Positions 42,169-52,438 of a stretch of DNA of 64,000 bases are shown piece after piece; the first letter of the stretch is position 1, and each line of letters begins with the position of its first letter. The notes beneath the pieces were generated by a model, which saw only the letters and a program-made list of their open reading frames with translations, searched no databases and had not been told where the DNA came from. The stretch spans positions 5,772,501-5,836,500 of the forward strand of contig NZ_CP044543.1 in NCBI RefSeq assembly GCF_008932115.1, given 5' to 3'. The position numbers were made by a program, and so were the translations under genes. The DNA is from Bradyrhizobium betae. Lineage in GTDB: Bacteria; Pseudomonadota; Alphaproteobacteria; Rhizobiales; Xanthobacteraceae.

Positions 42169-43287
42169 TCAGGTCCCGTTGCCCTTGATCTCGGCGTAGC
42201 CGCCCTTGGCGTCCCACTTGTAGACGACGTAGTCGAGCTGCTTGATGTCGCCCTTGGCGTCGTACTCGATCGGGCCGATCACGGTGTCCCACTTGCCGGC
42301 CTTGATCGCCGCCATAACCTTCTTGGCGTCGGTGGTGCCGGCCTTCTTGGCCGCCTGCGACCAGACCTGCATCGCCGCGTAGGTGTAGAGCGTATAGCCT
42401 TCGGGGTCGATGTTCTTGGCCTTGAAGGCGTCGACGATCTTCTTCGCGGTCGGCTTGTTGCGCGGATCGGGGCCGAAGGTGAACAGCGTGCCTTCGCCGG
42501 CGGGGCCGGTGATGGAGGCGTACTCCTTGTCGGCGAGCGCGTCGCCGGCCATCAGGATCGTCTTGAGGCCCTGGTCGCGCATCTGACGCAGGATCAGGCC
42601 GCTCTCCTGATGGTAGCCGCCGACATAGACGAGGTCGATGTTATCGCGCTTCAGGCGCGAGACGATCGCGTTGAAGTCCTTGTCGCCCTTGTTGTAGGAC
42701 TCGTACATCTTCTCGGTGATGCCGGCCTTGTTGAGCGCCTTCTTGGTCTCGTCGGCAAGACCCTTGCCGTAGGTGGTCTTGTCGTTGAGGATCGCGATGT
42801 TCTTGCCCTTGAAGTTCTTGGCAATGTACTGCGCCGCGACCAGGCCCTGCTGATCGTCGCGGCCGCACACCCGCGCCACGTTCCACAATCCGCTGTCGGT
42901 GAACTTCGGGTTGGTGGAGGCGGGGGTGATCTGGAGCACGTTGCCGTCGGCATAGGCTTCCGAGGCGGGAATCGACGACGACGAGCAATAGTGCCCGGCG
43001 ACGAACGGCATCTTCGCGCTGGCGATCTTCTCGGCGACAGAGCGGGCCTGTTTGGGATCGCAGGCATCGTCCTCGACGGAGAGCGCGAGCTTCTTGCCGT
43101 TGACACCGCCGGCCGCGTTGATGTCGGCGACGGCCATCTCGGCGCCGTTCTTCATCTGGCGGCCGAAGGCGGACTCGCCGCCGGTCATCGGGCCTGCGAC
43201 TGCGACGGTGACATCCTGCGCGAACGCCGCGCTCGAGAGCGCGAGCGACGCGCCGAATGCCAGACCGATGAGCTTCAGTGATTTCAT
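42169..43287 (-). CDS. livK: Branched-chain amino acid ABC transporter binding protein, cluster 2
   Basis: 372 aa with a signal peptide (cleavage near AFA-QD) and the LivJ/LivK fold: VAVAGPMTGGESAFGRQMKN, MAVADINAAGGVNGKK, the ligand-pocket region CSSSSIPASEAY and PASTNPKFTD. Binds leucine, isoleucine or valine in the periplasm. It lies 160 bases downstream of livF in the same direction and has its own terminator. Confidence 0.92.
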   Translation of the reverse strand: MKSLKLIGLAFGASLALSSAAFAQDVTVAVAGPMTGGESAFGRQMKNGAEMAVADINAAGGVNGKKLALSVEDDACDPKQARSVAEKIASAKMPFVAGHYCSSSSIPASEAYADGNVLQITPASTNPKFTDSGLWNVARVCGRDDQQGLVAAQYIAKNFKGKNIAILNDKTTYGKGLADETKKALNKAGITEKMYESYNKGDKDFNAIVSRLKRDNIDLVYVGGYHQESGLILRQMRDQGLKTILMAGDALADKEYASITGPAGEGTLFTFGPDPRNKPTAKKIVDAFKAKNIDPEGYTLYTYAAMQVWSQAAKKAGTTDAKKVMAAIKAGKWDTVIGPIEYDAKGDIKQLDYVVYKWDAKGGYAEIKGNGT

Positions 43288-43447
43288 GAGATACCTCGCG
43301 GATGGTCGCCTGTGGGAGTTGCCGGGTGCGCCCGGTCCAAACCGGCGCCATTCTTGAATGAATTCGGTGAGAAGTCACCGGCAAAATACGGGCATTGGCG
43401 GAGATATCTCGCCACATTCGGCCGCACTTGATCCGGCTTTGGGCCGC

Positions 43448-44191
43448 TCAGCCGTGCCGGCCGCCTTCCAGATAGGCGGCGCGAATTTCGGGGCGCTGCA
43501 ACAACTCGGCGCCGGTCCCCGCCAGCGTGATCAGGCCGTTGACCATGACATAGCCGCGATGGGCGAGCTTGAGCGCGTGATTGGCGTTCTGCTCGACGAT
43601 CAGCACGGTCAGGCCGTCCTGCCGGTTCAGGGTGCGGATCGCGTCGAAAATCTGGCGGGCGATCAGCGGCGCCAGCCCGAGCGAGGGCTCGTCGAGCAGG
43701 AGCAGGCGGGGACGGCTCATCAGGGCGCGGCCGATCGCCAGCATCTGCTGCTCGCCGCCGGACAGCGTTCCGCCGCGCTGGGCATAGCGTTCCTTCAGCC
43801 GTGGAAACAGCGAGAACACGCGCGCCAGCGTCGCCTCGCGTTCGGCATTGGTGCATTCGGTGGCGTCCGCCCCCATCTGGAGGTTCTCCGCCACGCTCAT
43901 GCGCGGGAAGATGCGGCGGCCTTCCGGCGATTGCGCGATGCGCAAATGCGCGATCTCGTGGGTCGGAACGTCGGTGATGTCGCGGCCTTCGTACAGGATC
44001 TGCCCCGAGCGGGCGCGCGGCTTGCCGAAGATCGTCATCATCAGCGTCGACTTGCCGGCGCCGTTGGCGCCGATCAGCGCCACGATCTCGCCGGCATTGA
44101 TCTCGACGTCGACGCCCTTCAGCGCCTCGATCTTGCCGTAGGCGGCGCGCAAGGACCGGATCGCGAGCAGGGGGTTGGGCGACGACGTCAT
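43448..44191 (-). CDS. livF: Branched-chain amino acid ABC transporter ATPase LivF, cluster 2
   Basis: 247 aa. Walker A IGANGAGKSTLM, ABC signature LSGGEQQMLAIG, Walker B LLLLDEPSLGLAP, all canonical. I start at the ATG at 44191 because it overlaps the livG stop (ATGA) and begins the family-typical MTSSPNPLLAIRSL; the frame opens a further 99 codons upstream inside livG, without similarity. Confidence 0.93.
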   Translation of the reverse strand: MTSSPNPLLAIRSLRAAYGKIEALKGVDVEINAGEIVALIGANGAGKSTLMMTIFGKPRARSGQILYEGRDITDVPTHEIAHLRIAQSPEGRRIFPRMSVAENLQMGADATECTNAEREATLARVFSLFPRLKERYAQRGGTLSGGEQQMLAIGRALMSRPRLLLLDEPSLGLAPLIARQIFDAIRTLNRQDGLTVLIVEQNANHALKLAHRGYVMVNGLITLAGTGAELLQRPEIRAAYLEGGRHG

Positions 44192-45033
44192 GACCCGCCC
44201 TCCATCACGGCCACGGCTTCGTCCTCGTCGGTGCCGAGATAGGCGGCGATCACCTTGGGATCGTCGCGGACCGCGCGGGGTGATCCTTCCGCGATCTTGA
44301 CGCCATGGTCCATCACCACGATGTGGTCGGAGATTTCCATCACCACCGACATGTCGTGCTCGATCAGCAGGATCGAGGTGCCGAGCTCGTTGCGGATCGA
44401 GAGCAGCAGCTCGCTCAGGGCGGCGCTCTCGCGCGCGTTGAGGCCGGCGGCGGGCTCGTCCAGGCACAGGAGCGCAGGTTCGGTACACATCGCGCGCGCG
44501 ATCTCGAGCCGGCGCTGGTCGCCATAGGCGAGATTGCCGGCCGCGTCGTCGGCACGGTCGAGCAGATTGATCCGCTTGAGCCAGTCGGTGGCAAGATCGA
44601 TCGCGTGCTTCTCGGCGTCGCGGTACACCGGCGCGCCGATCAGGCCGAGAAAGGTGAAGCCGGAGGCGCGCATCAGCGCGTTGTGCTGCGCCACCATCAG
44701 GTTTTCCAGCGCGGTCATGCCGGGAAACAGGCGGATGTTCTGGAAGGTGCGGGCGACCTTGGCCTGCTTGGCGATTCGGAAATCGTTCAGCCGCTCCAGC
44801 GCGATCGTCGCGCCGTCGTCATGGGTGAGGCGGATGGTGCCGCCGCTCGGCTTGTAGAAGCCGGTGATGCAGTTGAAGACGGTGGTCTTGCCGGCGCCGT
44901 TCGGTCCGATCAGCGCGGTGATCTTGTTGCGCTCGGCCGCCAACGACAGGTCCTGTACGGCGACGATGCCGCCGAAGCGCATGGTCAGCCGGTCGACGGC
45001 AAGAATCTTGTCGCTCATCTTGTCGCCGCTCAT
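44188..45033 (-). CDS. livG: Branched-chain amino acid ABC transporter ATPase LivG, cluster 2
   Basis: 281 aa. Walker A IGPNGAGKTTVF, the LivG-type ARTFQNIRLFPGMTALEN, signature region LAYGDQRRLEIARAM, Walker B LLCLDEPAAGLN and IEHDMSVVMEISDHIVVMDHG. An alternative start is the Met at residue 6 (MSDKILAVDR). It overlaps livM upstream and livF downstream by 4 bases. Confidence 0.94.
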   Translation of the reverse strand: MSGDKMSDKILAVDRLTMRFGGIVAVQDLSLAAERNKITALIGPNGAGKTTVFNCITGFYKPSGGTIRLTHDDGATIALERLNDFRIAKQAKVARTFQNIRLFPGMTALENLMVAQHNALMRASGFTFLGLIGAPVYRDAEKHAIDLATDWLKRINLLDRADDAAGNLAYGDQRRLEIARAMCTEPALLCLDEPAAGLNARESAALSELLLSIRNELGTSILLIEHDMSVVMEISDHIVVMDHGVKIAEGSPRAVRDDPKVIAAYLGTDEDEAVAVMEGGS

Positions 45034-46355
45034 CCGTGCCCTTCCTTGACGAGGTCGGAGGAGATCGCCTGCGCCTTGGTCAGATACACGGTCGGCGCGC
45101 GATGGCCGATCAGGCCGCGCGGTCGCCAGATCATGATCAGCACCATGGCCATGCCGAACACCAGCATGCGGTAGGTCTCGAGGCTGCGGAACAGCTCGAA
45201 GCCGCCGATCATGGCGAGTGCGGCGAGTGCCACGCCGAGCTGCGAGCCCATGCCGCCGAGCACGACGATGGCGAGCACCAGCGCCGATTCCTGGAAGGTG
45301 AAGGATTCCGGGCTGATGAAGCCCTGGCGCGTAGCGAAGAACGCACCGGCGAAGCCGCCGAACATCGCGCCGGTCGCGAACGCCGTGAGCTTCGTCGTCG
45401 TGGTGTTGATGCCGAGCGCGCGGCAGGCAACTTCGTCCTCGCGCAGGGCTTCCCAGGCGCGCCCGATCGGCAGGCGGCGCAGGCGGATCGTCACCCAGTT
45501 GGTGAGCAGCGCCAGCGCCAGGATCAGATAGAACAGGAACACGATGCGATGGGTCGGCGAGTATTCGATGCCGAGTCTCGCGGCGAGCCCGCTATCGCTG
45601 TTGTCGAGCGGAATGCCGAAAAAGGAGGGACGCGGAATGCTGGAGACGCCGTTGGGCCCGCCGGTCAGTTCCTGCCAGTTGATGATGACGAGACGGATGA
45701 TCTCGCCGAAGGCGAGCGTCACGATGGCGAGATAGTCGCCGCGCAGGCGCAGCACGGGAAAGCCCAGCAGCACGCCCCAGAACGCAGCCAGGATACCCGC
45801 GAGCGGCAGGCAGACCCAGAACGACCAGCCGAAATTGGTGGCAAGCAGCGCGTAGGAATAGGCGCCCACCGCGTAGAACGCGACGTAGCCGAGATCGAGC
45901 AGGCCGGCGAGCCCGACCACCACATTGAGCCCCCAGCCCAGCATCACATAGGTAAGGACGAGGATCGCGAGGTCGAGGATGTAGCGCTGGTCGTAGAAGA
46001 TCACGGGCACCAGCAGCGTGAATATCAGCAGAGCCGGCGCGAGGTAGCGGCCGATGAAGGACATGCCGGTTTGCACCGCGGGCGGAATCAGCTTCTCGGT
46101 GCCCGCCGGGCCGATCCACTGTCGCAACAGCTCGATCACGATCGAGCCGCCGAATACCGCGGCGACGAGGGCTGCGACGTCGCCGAAGCGCGTCCAATAG
46201 GTGAGCTGGCCGTCGGAGCCCGCTTCGGTGCGGATTCCGACCATCAGCGAGAACAGCACCAGCGCGATCAACGCGTTGACGAAGGCCGTTTTCAGGAGAG
46301 CGGGGATGCCGGCGGAGCGGCTTGCGGAGGCGGTCTTTGGCGAAATGACTGTCAC
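45030..46355 (-). CDS. livM: Branched-chain amino acid ABC transporter permease LivM, cluster 2
   Basis: 441 aa, longer than the cluster 1 version because of an N-terminal extension of about 110 residues carrying two more helices, typical of LivM long forms. Signatures: GWGLNVVVGLAGLLDLGYVA, DYLAIVTLAFGEIIRLVI, LGGMGSQLGVALAAL. It starts 9 bases after the livH stop and overlaps livG by 4 bases. Confidence 0.93.
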   Translation of the reverse strand: MTVISPKTASASRSAGIPALLKTAFVNALIALVLFSLMVGIRTEAGSDGQLTYWTRFGDVAALVAAVFGGSIVIELLRQWIGPAGTEKLIPPAVQTGMSFIGRYLAPALLIFTLLVPVIFYDQRYILDLAILVLTYVMLGWGLNVVVGLAGLLDLGYVAFYAVGAYSYALLATNFGWSFWVCLPLAGILAAFWGVLLGFPVLRLRGDYLAIVTLAFGEIIRLVIINWQELTGGPNGVSSIPRPSFFGIPLDNSDSGLAARLGIEYSPTHRIVFLFYLILALALLTNWVTIRLRRLPIGRAWEALREDEVACRALGINTTTTKLTAFATGAMFGGFAGAFFATRQGFISPESFTFQESALVLAIVVLGGMGSQLGVALAALAMIGGFELFRSLETYRMLVFGMAMVLIMIWRPRGLIGHRAPTVYLTKAQAISSDLVKEGHG

Positions 46356-46364
46356 GCGCGGCCG

Positions 46365-47282
<918 letters not shown>

Positions 47283-47568
47283 AGGCTGCCGTTACCCAAA
47301 CCTGACGCGGCTCACAGGGAGCTCTGTGAAGAGTGTTCTCGTTTCTTCTTGGGCCCCGGCAGCCCCTAAGTCTTCGTCCGGTTTTGTAACAGGAGGGAAC
47401 TGGCGGCTGCAACTGGCCCGGCCTCGGCATAAAGGCTTGTACAGGGTCATTTCGTTACGGATGTCGTCTCGAGGTTCCGCAGGCGCGAGAAACCGGGTTC
47501 CGCGTAGCAACCAAAATCGGTGCGGGCCGTTGCCGCTGTACTGACGTCCAACAAGGGAGTTTCCCGAC

Positions 47569-47730
47569 ATGACGAACCAGCAGAACCAGAATCCGGGCCA
47601 GCAGGGCCAGAACCCCGGTCAGCAACAGGGTGGCGGCCAGAAGCCCGGGCAGCAGCAGCAGGATCCGCAGCGCCAGGGCGACAAGCCCGGCCAGCAGCAG
47701 GGCGGGCAGCACCGTCAGGACAACAAGTAA
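47569..47730 (+). CDS. Gln/Gly-rich 53-residue protein
   Basis: A small ORF of low complexity: MTNQQNQNPGQQGQNPGQQQ and similar repeats of Gly-Gln, Pro-Gly-Gln and Gln-rich runs, with about 40 percent Gln. Such small proteins recur in Bradyrhizobium-type genomes without known function. A GGGAG site lies 7-11 bases before the ATG, and a strong terminator follows about 70 bases after the stop, supporting expression. Confidence 0.65.
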   Translation: MTNQQNQNPGQQGQNPGQQQGGGQKPGQQQQDPQRQGDKPGQQQGGQHRQDNK

Positions 47731-47774
47731 TCTGGGAGCCCAATAATCTGGGAGCCCAAGACATTTGGGAGCCC
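47728..47774 (+). repeat. 16-bp tandem repeat spanning the stop codon of the Gln-rich ORF
   Basis: TAATCTGGGAGCCCAA occurs at 47728-47743 and again exactly at 47744-47759, followed by a degraded third copy ACATTTGGGAGCCC (47761-47774). The first copy contains the TAA stop codon. Confidence 0.85.
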
Positions 47775-47796
47775 TGGACAGAAGGCTCGTGAAGAG

Positions 47797-47826
47797 AGGC
47801 CCCGCCGAAAGGCGGGGCTTTTTCTT
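47797..47826 (+). terminator. Rho-independent terminator after the Gln-rich ORF
   Basis: GCCCCGCC (47799-47806) pairs with GGCGGGGC (47811-47818) around a GAAA loop, followed by TTTTTCTT. Confidence 0.9.
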
Positions 47827-47979
47827 GGGACGCTTATTGGGCGGCCGCTTCTTGGGCCACGCAGTCCACAGGGCAGTTAAGGTAAACAAAGGGTTTAAAT
47901 TGCCGCCCCAGTCCGATGCGAGTTAGCTCCCGGCAAAGCCTTCTGACGAAGGCGCGTGAGTGGCGAAGCGGGAAGCGGC

Positions 47980-48504
47980 ATGTTCAGGAATTGGCGGATC
48001 GGCTCGGTCAACGGCGCGCTGCTGGCGGCCTATTTCATCCCGGCCTGGACCATGGTCGCCTTCAACATCATGGTCGCGCCGGTGCACGGCCTCTACGAGC
48101 GGCCGAGCGTCGCGGTGGCGCTGTTCCTCAGCGACCATCTCCAGATGGCGGGGATGGACACGGTGCGCGCGGCCTGGCTGCTGGCGCTGGGCCGGCTGAC
48201 GGTCGTGGCGTTCTTTGCGATCTCCCTTGCACTTCTGTGCATCCCGCGTGTCCGCAGGAACGGCGGCAGCGACGAGGCGCTCGGCATCGCACTGGCGATC
48301 GGCAGCCTGATCTCGTTTGCCAGCATGGTGATGGCCTCGAAGGTCGGCGAGTTGGCCGCCCTCCGCCTGCACGCCACGGAATTGCTGTTGCTGCTCGGCG
48401 CCGCCATCGTGGTGGTGATCGAACGGCCCGCGCCGGCGCCGAAGACCGTCGAGGCTCCAGCGCCGCTAGCTCTTGAGCAGACCGAGCTCCTGCACAATCG
48501 CTGA
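47980..48504 (+). CDS. Four-helix membrane protein of unknown function
   Basis: 174 aa from the ATG at 47980 with about four helices (ALLAAYFIPAWTMVAFNIMV, AAWLLALGRLTVVAFFAISL, LGIALAIGSLISFASMVMAS, LLLLLGAAIVVVIE). I recognise no family. Its 3' end overlaps the end of the convergent pcaC gene by 39 bases. Confidence 0.65.
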   Translation: MFRNWRIGSVNGALLAAYFIPAWTMVAFNIMVAPVHGLYERPSVAVALFLSDHLQMAGMDTVRAAWLLALGRLTVVAFFAISLALLCIPRVRRNGGSDEALGIALAIGSLISFASMVMASKVGELAALRLHATELLLLLGAAIVVVIERPAPAPKTVEAPAPLALEQTELLHNR

Positions 48505-48858
48505 GGCTTCCTTGACGGCGTGGTTCACCGCCGGCACGCCGCAATAGATCGCCTGCTGCAGCAGGATTTCCTTGATGTCGTCGGGGGTGAAACCGCCCTC
48601 GGCGAGCGCCGCACGCACATGCAGGCGGAACTCGTCCCATTGCCCGAGCGCGACCATGGTGCCGATCACCAGCACCCGCCGCGTGCGCTCGTCGAAATGC
48701 GGCCGTGTCCAGATCTCGCCCCAGGCATAGCGCGTGATCATGTCCTGGAAGTCGGTGTTGAAGGCGTTGCGGCCCGCGATCGACTTGTCGACCCAGGCAT
48801 TGCCGAGCACTTTTCGGCGCATGGTCATGCCGGCATCGCGGCGCTTCTGGTCGTCCAT
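48466..48858 (-). CDS. pcaC: 4-carboxymuconolactone decarboxylase
   Basis: 130 aa of the AhpD-like CMD family; converts 4-carboxymuconolactone to beta-ketoadipate enol-lactone in the protocatechuate branch. Typical segments: RKVLGNAWVDKSIAGRNAFN, ARYAWGEIWTRPHF-like TRYAWGEIWTRPHFDERTRR, and EIL-LQQAIYCGVPAVNHAV. It is the last gene of pcaB-pcaD-pcaC, separated from pcaD by a palindromic repeat. It overlaps the convergent membrane protein gene by 39 bases. Confidence 0.92.
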   Translation of the reverse strand: MDDQKRRDAGMTMRRKVLGNAWVDKSIAGRNAFNTDFQDMITRYAWGEIWTRPHFDERTRRVLVIGTMVALGQWDEFRLHVRAALAEGGFTPDDIKEILLQQAIYCGVPAVNHAVKEASAIVQELGLLKS

Positions 48859-48875
48859 GGTGGCTCCTCCGGTGA

Positions 48876-48975
48876 GTCATTCCGGGGCGCCTCGGAGAGG
48901 CGAACCCGGAATCTCGAAGTGACGAAATGCGGATCGAGATTCCGGGTTCGATGCTTCGCATCGCCCCGGAATGAC
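48876..48975. repeat. 100-bp palindromic element (GTCATTCCGGGGC family), inside the pca operon
   Basis: Ends GTCATTCCGGGGC and GCCCCGGAATGAC are perfect inverted repeats; inner parts AACCCGGAATCTCGA / TCGAGATTCCGGGTT also pair. It lies between the pcaD stop and the pcaC start, both minus strand. Confidence 0.85.
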
Positions 48976-48986
48976 GATGGACGTGG

Positions 48987-49769
48987 CTAGCGCTGCGTCA
49001 GGAATCCCACCACCGCGTCGGTGAACGCGTGCGGCTGCTCGACATTTGAAATGTGGGCGGCGTCGATGATGGTCATGCTGGCGCCGGGAATGTTGGAGCG
49101 GATCAGTTCGCCCGCCGCGATCGGCGTCGCCTGATCGTGGCGGCCGGCGATCACCAATGTCGGGCTCTTGATCTTCGGCAGCAGCGCGCGCTGGTCGAGC
49201 GTGGACAGCGCTTCGCAGCAGGCCAGATACCCCTCGACGGGGGTGGCGAGCAGCATCGCCTTCATCTTCGCGGTGATGTCGGGCTCGCGCTCGCGGAAAT
49301 CCTGCGTCAGCCAGCCCGCGATGACGGCATCGGCGACCGCGGCGATGCCGCCCTTCTTCACGGCGTCGATGCGCTCCAGCCATTTGGTCGGCTCGGCATA
49401 GTAGCAGGAGGTGTTGGCGAGGATGAGCTTGCCGAATCTTTCAGGTGCGTTGGCGCCCAGCCATTGCCCGACCATGCCGCCCATCGACAGGCCGCACCAA
49501 TGCACCTTCTCGATGTTGAGGTCGTCGAGGATCGCCAGCACGTCGCGGCCGAAGCGCTCCATCGTATAGGGCGCGGGCGGAACGTTGGACTTGCCGTGGC
49601 CGCGACGGTCGTAGCGGATGACGCGGAACACCTGCGTCAGCGCCTTCATCTGCGGCTCCCACATCTGCAGCGTGCAGCCAAGCGAGTTGGAGAGCATCAA
49701 GGTCGGCCCGCCGTCGCGGCCCTCGACGGAGACGTTGATCAGGCAACCGTCGGCATCGATCATGGGCAT
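48987..49769 (-). CDS. pcaD: 3-oxoadipate enol-lactonase
   Basis: 260-aa alpha/beta hydrolase that opens the enol-lactone to beta-ketoadipate. The nucleophile elbow is CGLSMGGMVGQ, the acid and base appear in AGRHDQATP and IDAAHISNVEQP. It starts 28 bases after the pcaB stop on the same strand. The other pca genes (pcaHG, pcaIJF) are not in the window. Confidence 0.92.
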   Translation of the reverse strand: MPMIDADGCLINVSVEGRDGGPTLMLSNSLGCTLQMWEPQMKALTQVFRVIRYDRRGHGKSNVPPAPYTMERFGRDVLAILDDLNIEKVHWCGLSMGGMVGQWLGANAPERFGKLILANTSCYYAEPTKWLERIDAVKKGGIAAVADAVIAGWLTQDFREREPDITAKMKAMLLATPVEGYLACCEALSTLDQRALLPKIKSPTLVIAGRHDQATPIAAGELIRSNIPGASMTIIDAAHISNVEQPHAFTDAVVGFLTQR

Positions 49770-49797
49770 GCGGCGTCTCCGTTTTATTTTCGCGCTT

Positions 49798-51153
49798 CTA
49801 TTCGCGATCGAGGCTGTCGAGCAGGCGGTCGATCAGCGCCTGCGAAGCCCCTTGATAGGCCATCGGCTCGAACAATGCCGCAATTTTTTCCGGCGTAAGA
49901 TGTGCCGTGACGAGCGAATCGGCCGCGAGAATTTCGCGCAAATGCTTCTTTCCGGCAACCGCACGCTTGTTCGCGGCCTCGATCAGATGATGCGCATCGC
50001 TCTTGCCGATCTTGTCGGCCAGCGCGAAGGTGACGGCCTCGGCCATGATCAGTCCGTGGGTCGCGTCGAGATTGCTGCGCATGCGCGCGGCGTCGACTTC
50101 CAGCCCTTCGGCGATGTCGACGATGGCGGCAAGCGCGCCCGAGGTGACCAGCATCAATTGCGGCAGCGTCGGCCATTCTGCGTGCCAGGGGCCGGCGCTT
50201 CGCTCGTGATCCTGCACCTGGGCCGCAAAGATCGTCGCGGCGAGCTGTGGGGCCATGGTCGCGCAGCCCAGAGCGCTTGCGGCGGCGACCGGATTGCGCT
50301 TGTGCGGCATGGTCGAGGAGCCGCCGCGGCCTTCGCCGGCGGGCTCGAACGCTTCGCCGACGTCGGTCTGCATCATCAGCGAGACGTCGCGTGCGATCTT
50401 GCCGCAGCTGCCGGCGAGAATCGCAAGACATGAGGCCGCCTCCGCGATCCGGTCGCGGTGGGTGTGCCAGGGCGCTTCGGGCAGCGGCAGATCCAACTCC
50501 TGCGCCAGCCGTTCGGCGACCGCGAGCCCCTTGTCGCCGAGGGCGGCAAGCGTGCCGGCGGCGCCGCCGAATTGCAGCGCGAGGCCCTCGCGGCGCAAGC
50601 GCCGCAGGCGGCAGCGGGCGCGGGCGAGGCTTGCGGCATATTCGGCGGCCTTCAGCCCGAACGGCATCGGCAGCGCGTGCTGGAGCCAGGTCCGTGCCAC
50701 CATCGGGGTGTTGCGGTGGCTGCGCGCCAGCCCGGCAAAGCCCTTGATGGCGCGGCCGAGGTCGGCGTCCAGCGCATCGATGCCGGCGCGAAGCGTCAGC
50801 ATGGTCGCGGTGTCGATGACGTCCTGGCTGGTCGCGCCCCAATGCACGTAGCGCGCGGCCTCTGCATCGGCCTTGCCGACATGGGCGGTCAGCATCTTGA
50901 CCAGGGGAATGGCGAGGTTGCCGGAGCGCGTCGCAGCCTCGGCCAGGGCGTTCCTATCGAAGGAATCGGCCTTGCAGGCAGCGCTGATCGGGCCCACAGC
51001 GGAGCCCGGAATCACGCCCGTGGCGGCCTCGGCCCGCGCCAGGGCCGCCTCGAAATCGAGCATGTTCTGCAGGGCGGACCGGTCGTCGCAGACGGCTCGC
51101 ATGGCCGCGCTCGACAGCATCGGCGCCAGCAGGGGGGAGAGGGCTGTGCTCAT
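49798..51153 (-). CDS. pcaB: 3-carboxy-cis,cis-muconate cycloisomerase
   Basis: 451 aa of the fumarase/aspartase superfamily; lactonises 3-carboxymuconate. Visible: VHWGATSQDVIDTATML and the family signature GEGRGGSSTMPHKRNPVAA (catalytic Ser in the flexible loop). The ATG at 51153 (MSTALSPLLA) is preferred over a TTG three codons upstream. It heads the pcaB-D-C unit and is divergent from the cox cluster. Confidence 0.92.
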   Translation of the reverse strand: MSTALSPLLAPMLSSAAMRAVCDDRSALQNMLDFEAALARAEAATGVIPGSAVGPISAACKADSFDRNALAEAATRSGNLAIPLVKMLTAHVGKADAEAARYVHWGATSQDVIDTATMLTLRAGIDALDADLGRAIKGFAGLARSHRNTPMVARTWLQHALPMPFGLKAAEYAASLARARCRLRRLRREGLALQFGGAAGTLAALGDKGLAVAERLAQELDLPLPEAPWHTHRDRIAEAASCLAILAGSCGKIARDVSLMMQTDVGEAFEPAGEGRGGSSTMPHKRNPVAAASALGCATMAPQLAATIFAAQVQDHERSAGPWHAEWPTLPQLMLVTSGALAAIVDIAEGLEVDAARMRSNLDATHGLIMAEAVTFALADKIGKSDAHHLIEAANKRAVAGKKHLREILAADSLVTAHLTPEKIAALFEPMAYQGASQALIDRLLDSLDRE

Positions 51154-51337
51154 GTTGCGCAAGTCCTGGGGGGAGACCTAACCATCATGCCCCGGCTCTG
51201 CCAATCCCCGACCGTCCGCACAAGGCTTTTTGCAGTTGCGAATATGCATTGCACGTGACCGAGGGCCACCCTTTCCTTTGCGGCCTCCGTGCGTTACTTG
51301 AGCAATATTATTCTGATGTGATCCCGGGAGGCACCCC

Positions 51338-51784
51338 ATGGCCATGACAATGAACGGCGAAGTCCAGCTTGCGGCGCCGCGCGAGGCCGTATGGGAGAAG
51401 CTCAACGATCCCGCGGTGCTGAAGGCCTGCATCCCCGGCTGCGAGGAGCTGGAGAGGACCGACGATGGCGGCTTCCGCGCAACGGCAAAAATGAAGGTCG
51501 GCCCGGTGTCGGCCCGCTTCAAGGGCAAGGTCACGCTGAGCGATCTCGACCCGCCGAACGGCTACAAGATCTCCGGTGAGGGCGAAGGCGGGGTCGCCGG
51601 ATTCGCCAAGGGCGGTGCAGTGGTCAAGCTGGCCGAGAAGGACGGCGGCACGCTGCTCTCCTACGAAGTCGAGGCGCAGATCGGCGGCAAGTTGGCGCAG
51701 CTTGGCCAGCGCCTGATCAACGGCACCGCCAAGAAACTGGCCGACGAATTTTTCGCGAACTTCGCCAAAGCGGTACAGGGCTGA
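51338..51784 (+). CDS. coxG: CoxG-like SRPBCC protein
   Basis: 148 aa with the CoxG/SRPBCC fold: NGEVQLAAPREAVWEKLNDP, KACIPGCEELERTDDGG, GPVSARFKGKVTLSDLDPP. CoxG recruits or helps mature the CO dehydrogenase complex. It is the first gene of the plus-strand cox-type cluster, 130 bases before coxS. Confidence 0.88.
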   Translation: MAMTMNGEVQLAAPREAVWEKLNDPAVLKACIPGCEELERTDDGGFRATAKMKVGPVSARFKGKVTLSDLDPPNGYKISGEGEGGVAGFAKGGAVVKLAEKDGGTLLSYEVEAQIGGKLAQLGQRLINGTAKKLADEFFANFAKAVQG

Positions 51785-51919
51785 AGGCTATCGCCTTTCG
51801 TCATGGCACCTTGCGTCCGGGGCGATGTTGCCCCCGGGCATAATGGCCCATATGATGGGTTGGAATAATTATAAGAACCGCTTCGACGGGACCCGTCGGG
51901 GCGCTGATAGAGAGTGCTT

Positions 51920-52405
51920 ATGGCAAAAATCTCCCTCATCGTGAACGGCAATCCTGTTACGGCCAATGTCGATCCCCGCACCCTCCTGGTGCAGTTCCTG
52001 CGCGAGAATTTGCGTCTGACCGGCACCCATGTCGGCTGTGATACGTCGCAGTGCGGCGCCTGCGTCGTGCATCTCGACGGCAAGGCCGTGAAGTCCTGCA
52101 CCACGCTGGCCGTGATGGCCGACGGCCACGAGGTCAAGACGATCGAGGGGCTGGCCGCCGACGGCGCGCCGCTGCATCCGATGCAGGAGGCCTTCCGCGA
52201 GCACCACGGTCTGCAATGCGGCTTCTGCACGCCGGGCATGATCATGACCGCGGTCGACATCGTCCATCGCAAGGGCAACGAGCTCGACGACCATACGATC
52301 CGGGAAGAACTAGAAGGCAATCTGTGCCGCTGCACCGGCTACCAGAACATCGTCGCCTCGATCTCCGCCGGCGCCAAGGCGATGGCGAAATCCGATCTCG
52401 CCTAA
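51920..52405 (+). CDS. coxS: CO dehydrogenase-type small subunit with two [2Fe-2S] clusters
   Basis: 161 aa. The plant-type ferredoxin cluster motif is [21 protein letters not shown] and the second, helical cluster uses CGFCTPGM and NLCRCTGY. It passes electrons from a molybdenum centre to FAD. The ATG at 51920 starts [10 protein letters not shown]; a GTG two codons earlier is possible. The next gene is coxM, only 33 bases on. Confidence 0.94.
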   Translation: MAKISLIVNGNPVTANVDPRTLLVQFLRENLRLTGTHVGCDTSQCGACVVHLDGKAVKSCTTLAVMADGHEVKTIEGLAADGAPLHPMQEAFREHHGLQCGFCTPGMIMTAVDIVHRKGNELDDHTIREELEGNLCRCTGYQNIVASISAGAKAMAKSDLA

Positions 52406-52438
52406 ACCGCGCAACGATCCCGCGATCAGGACATTCAG

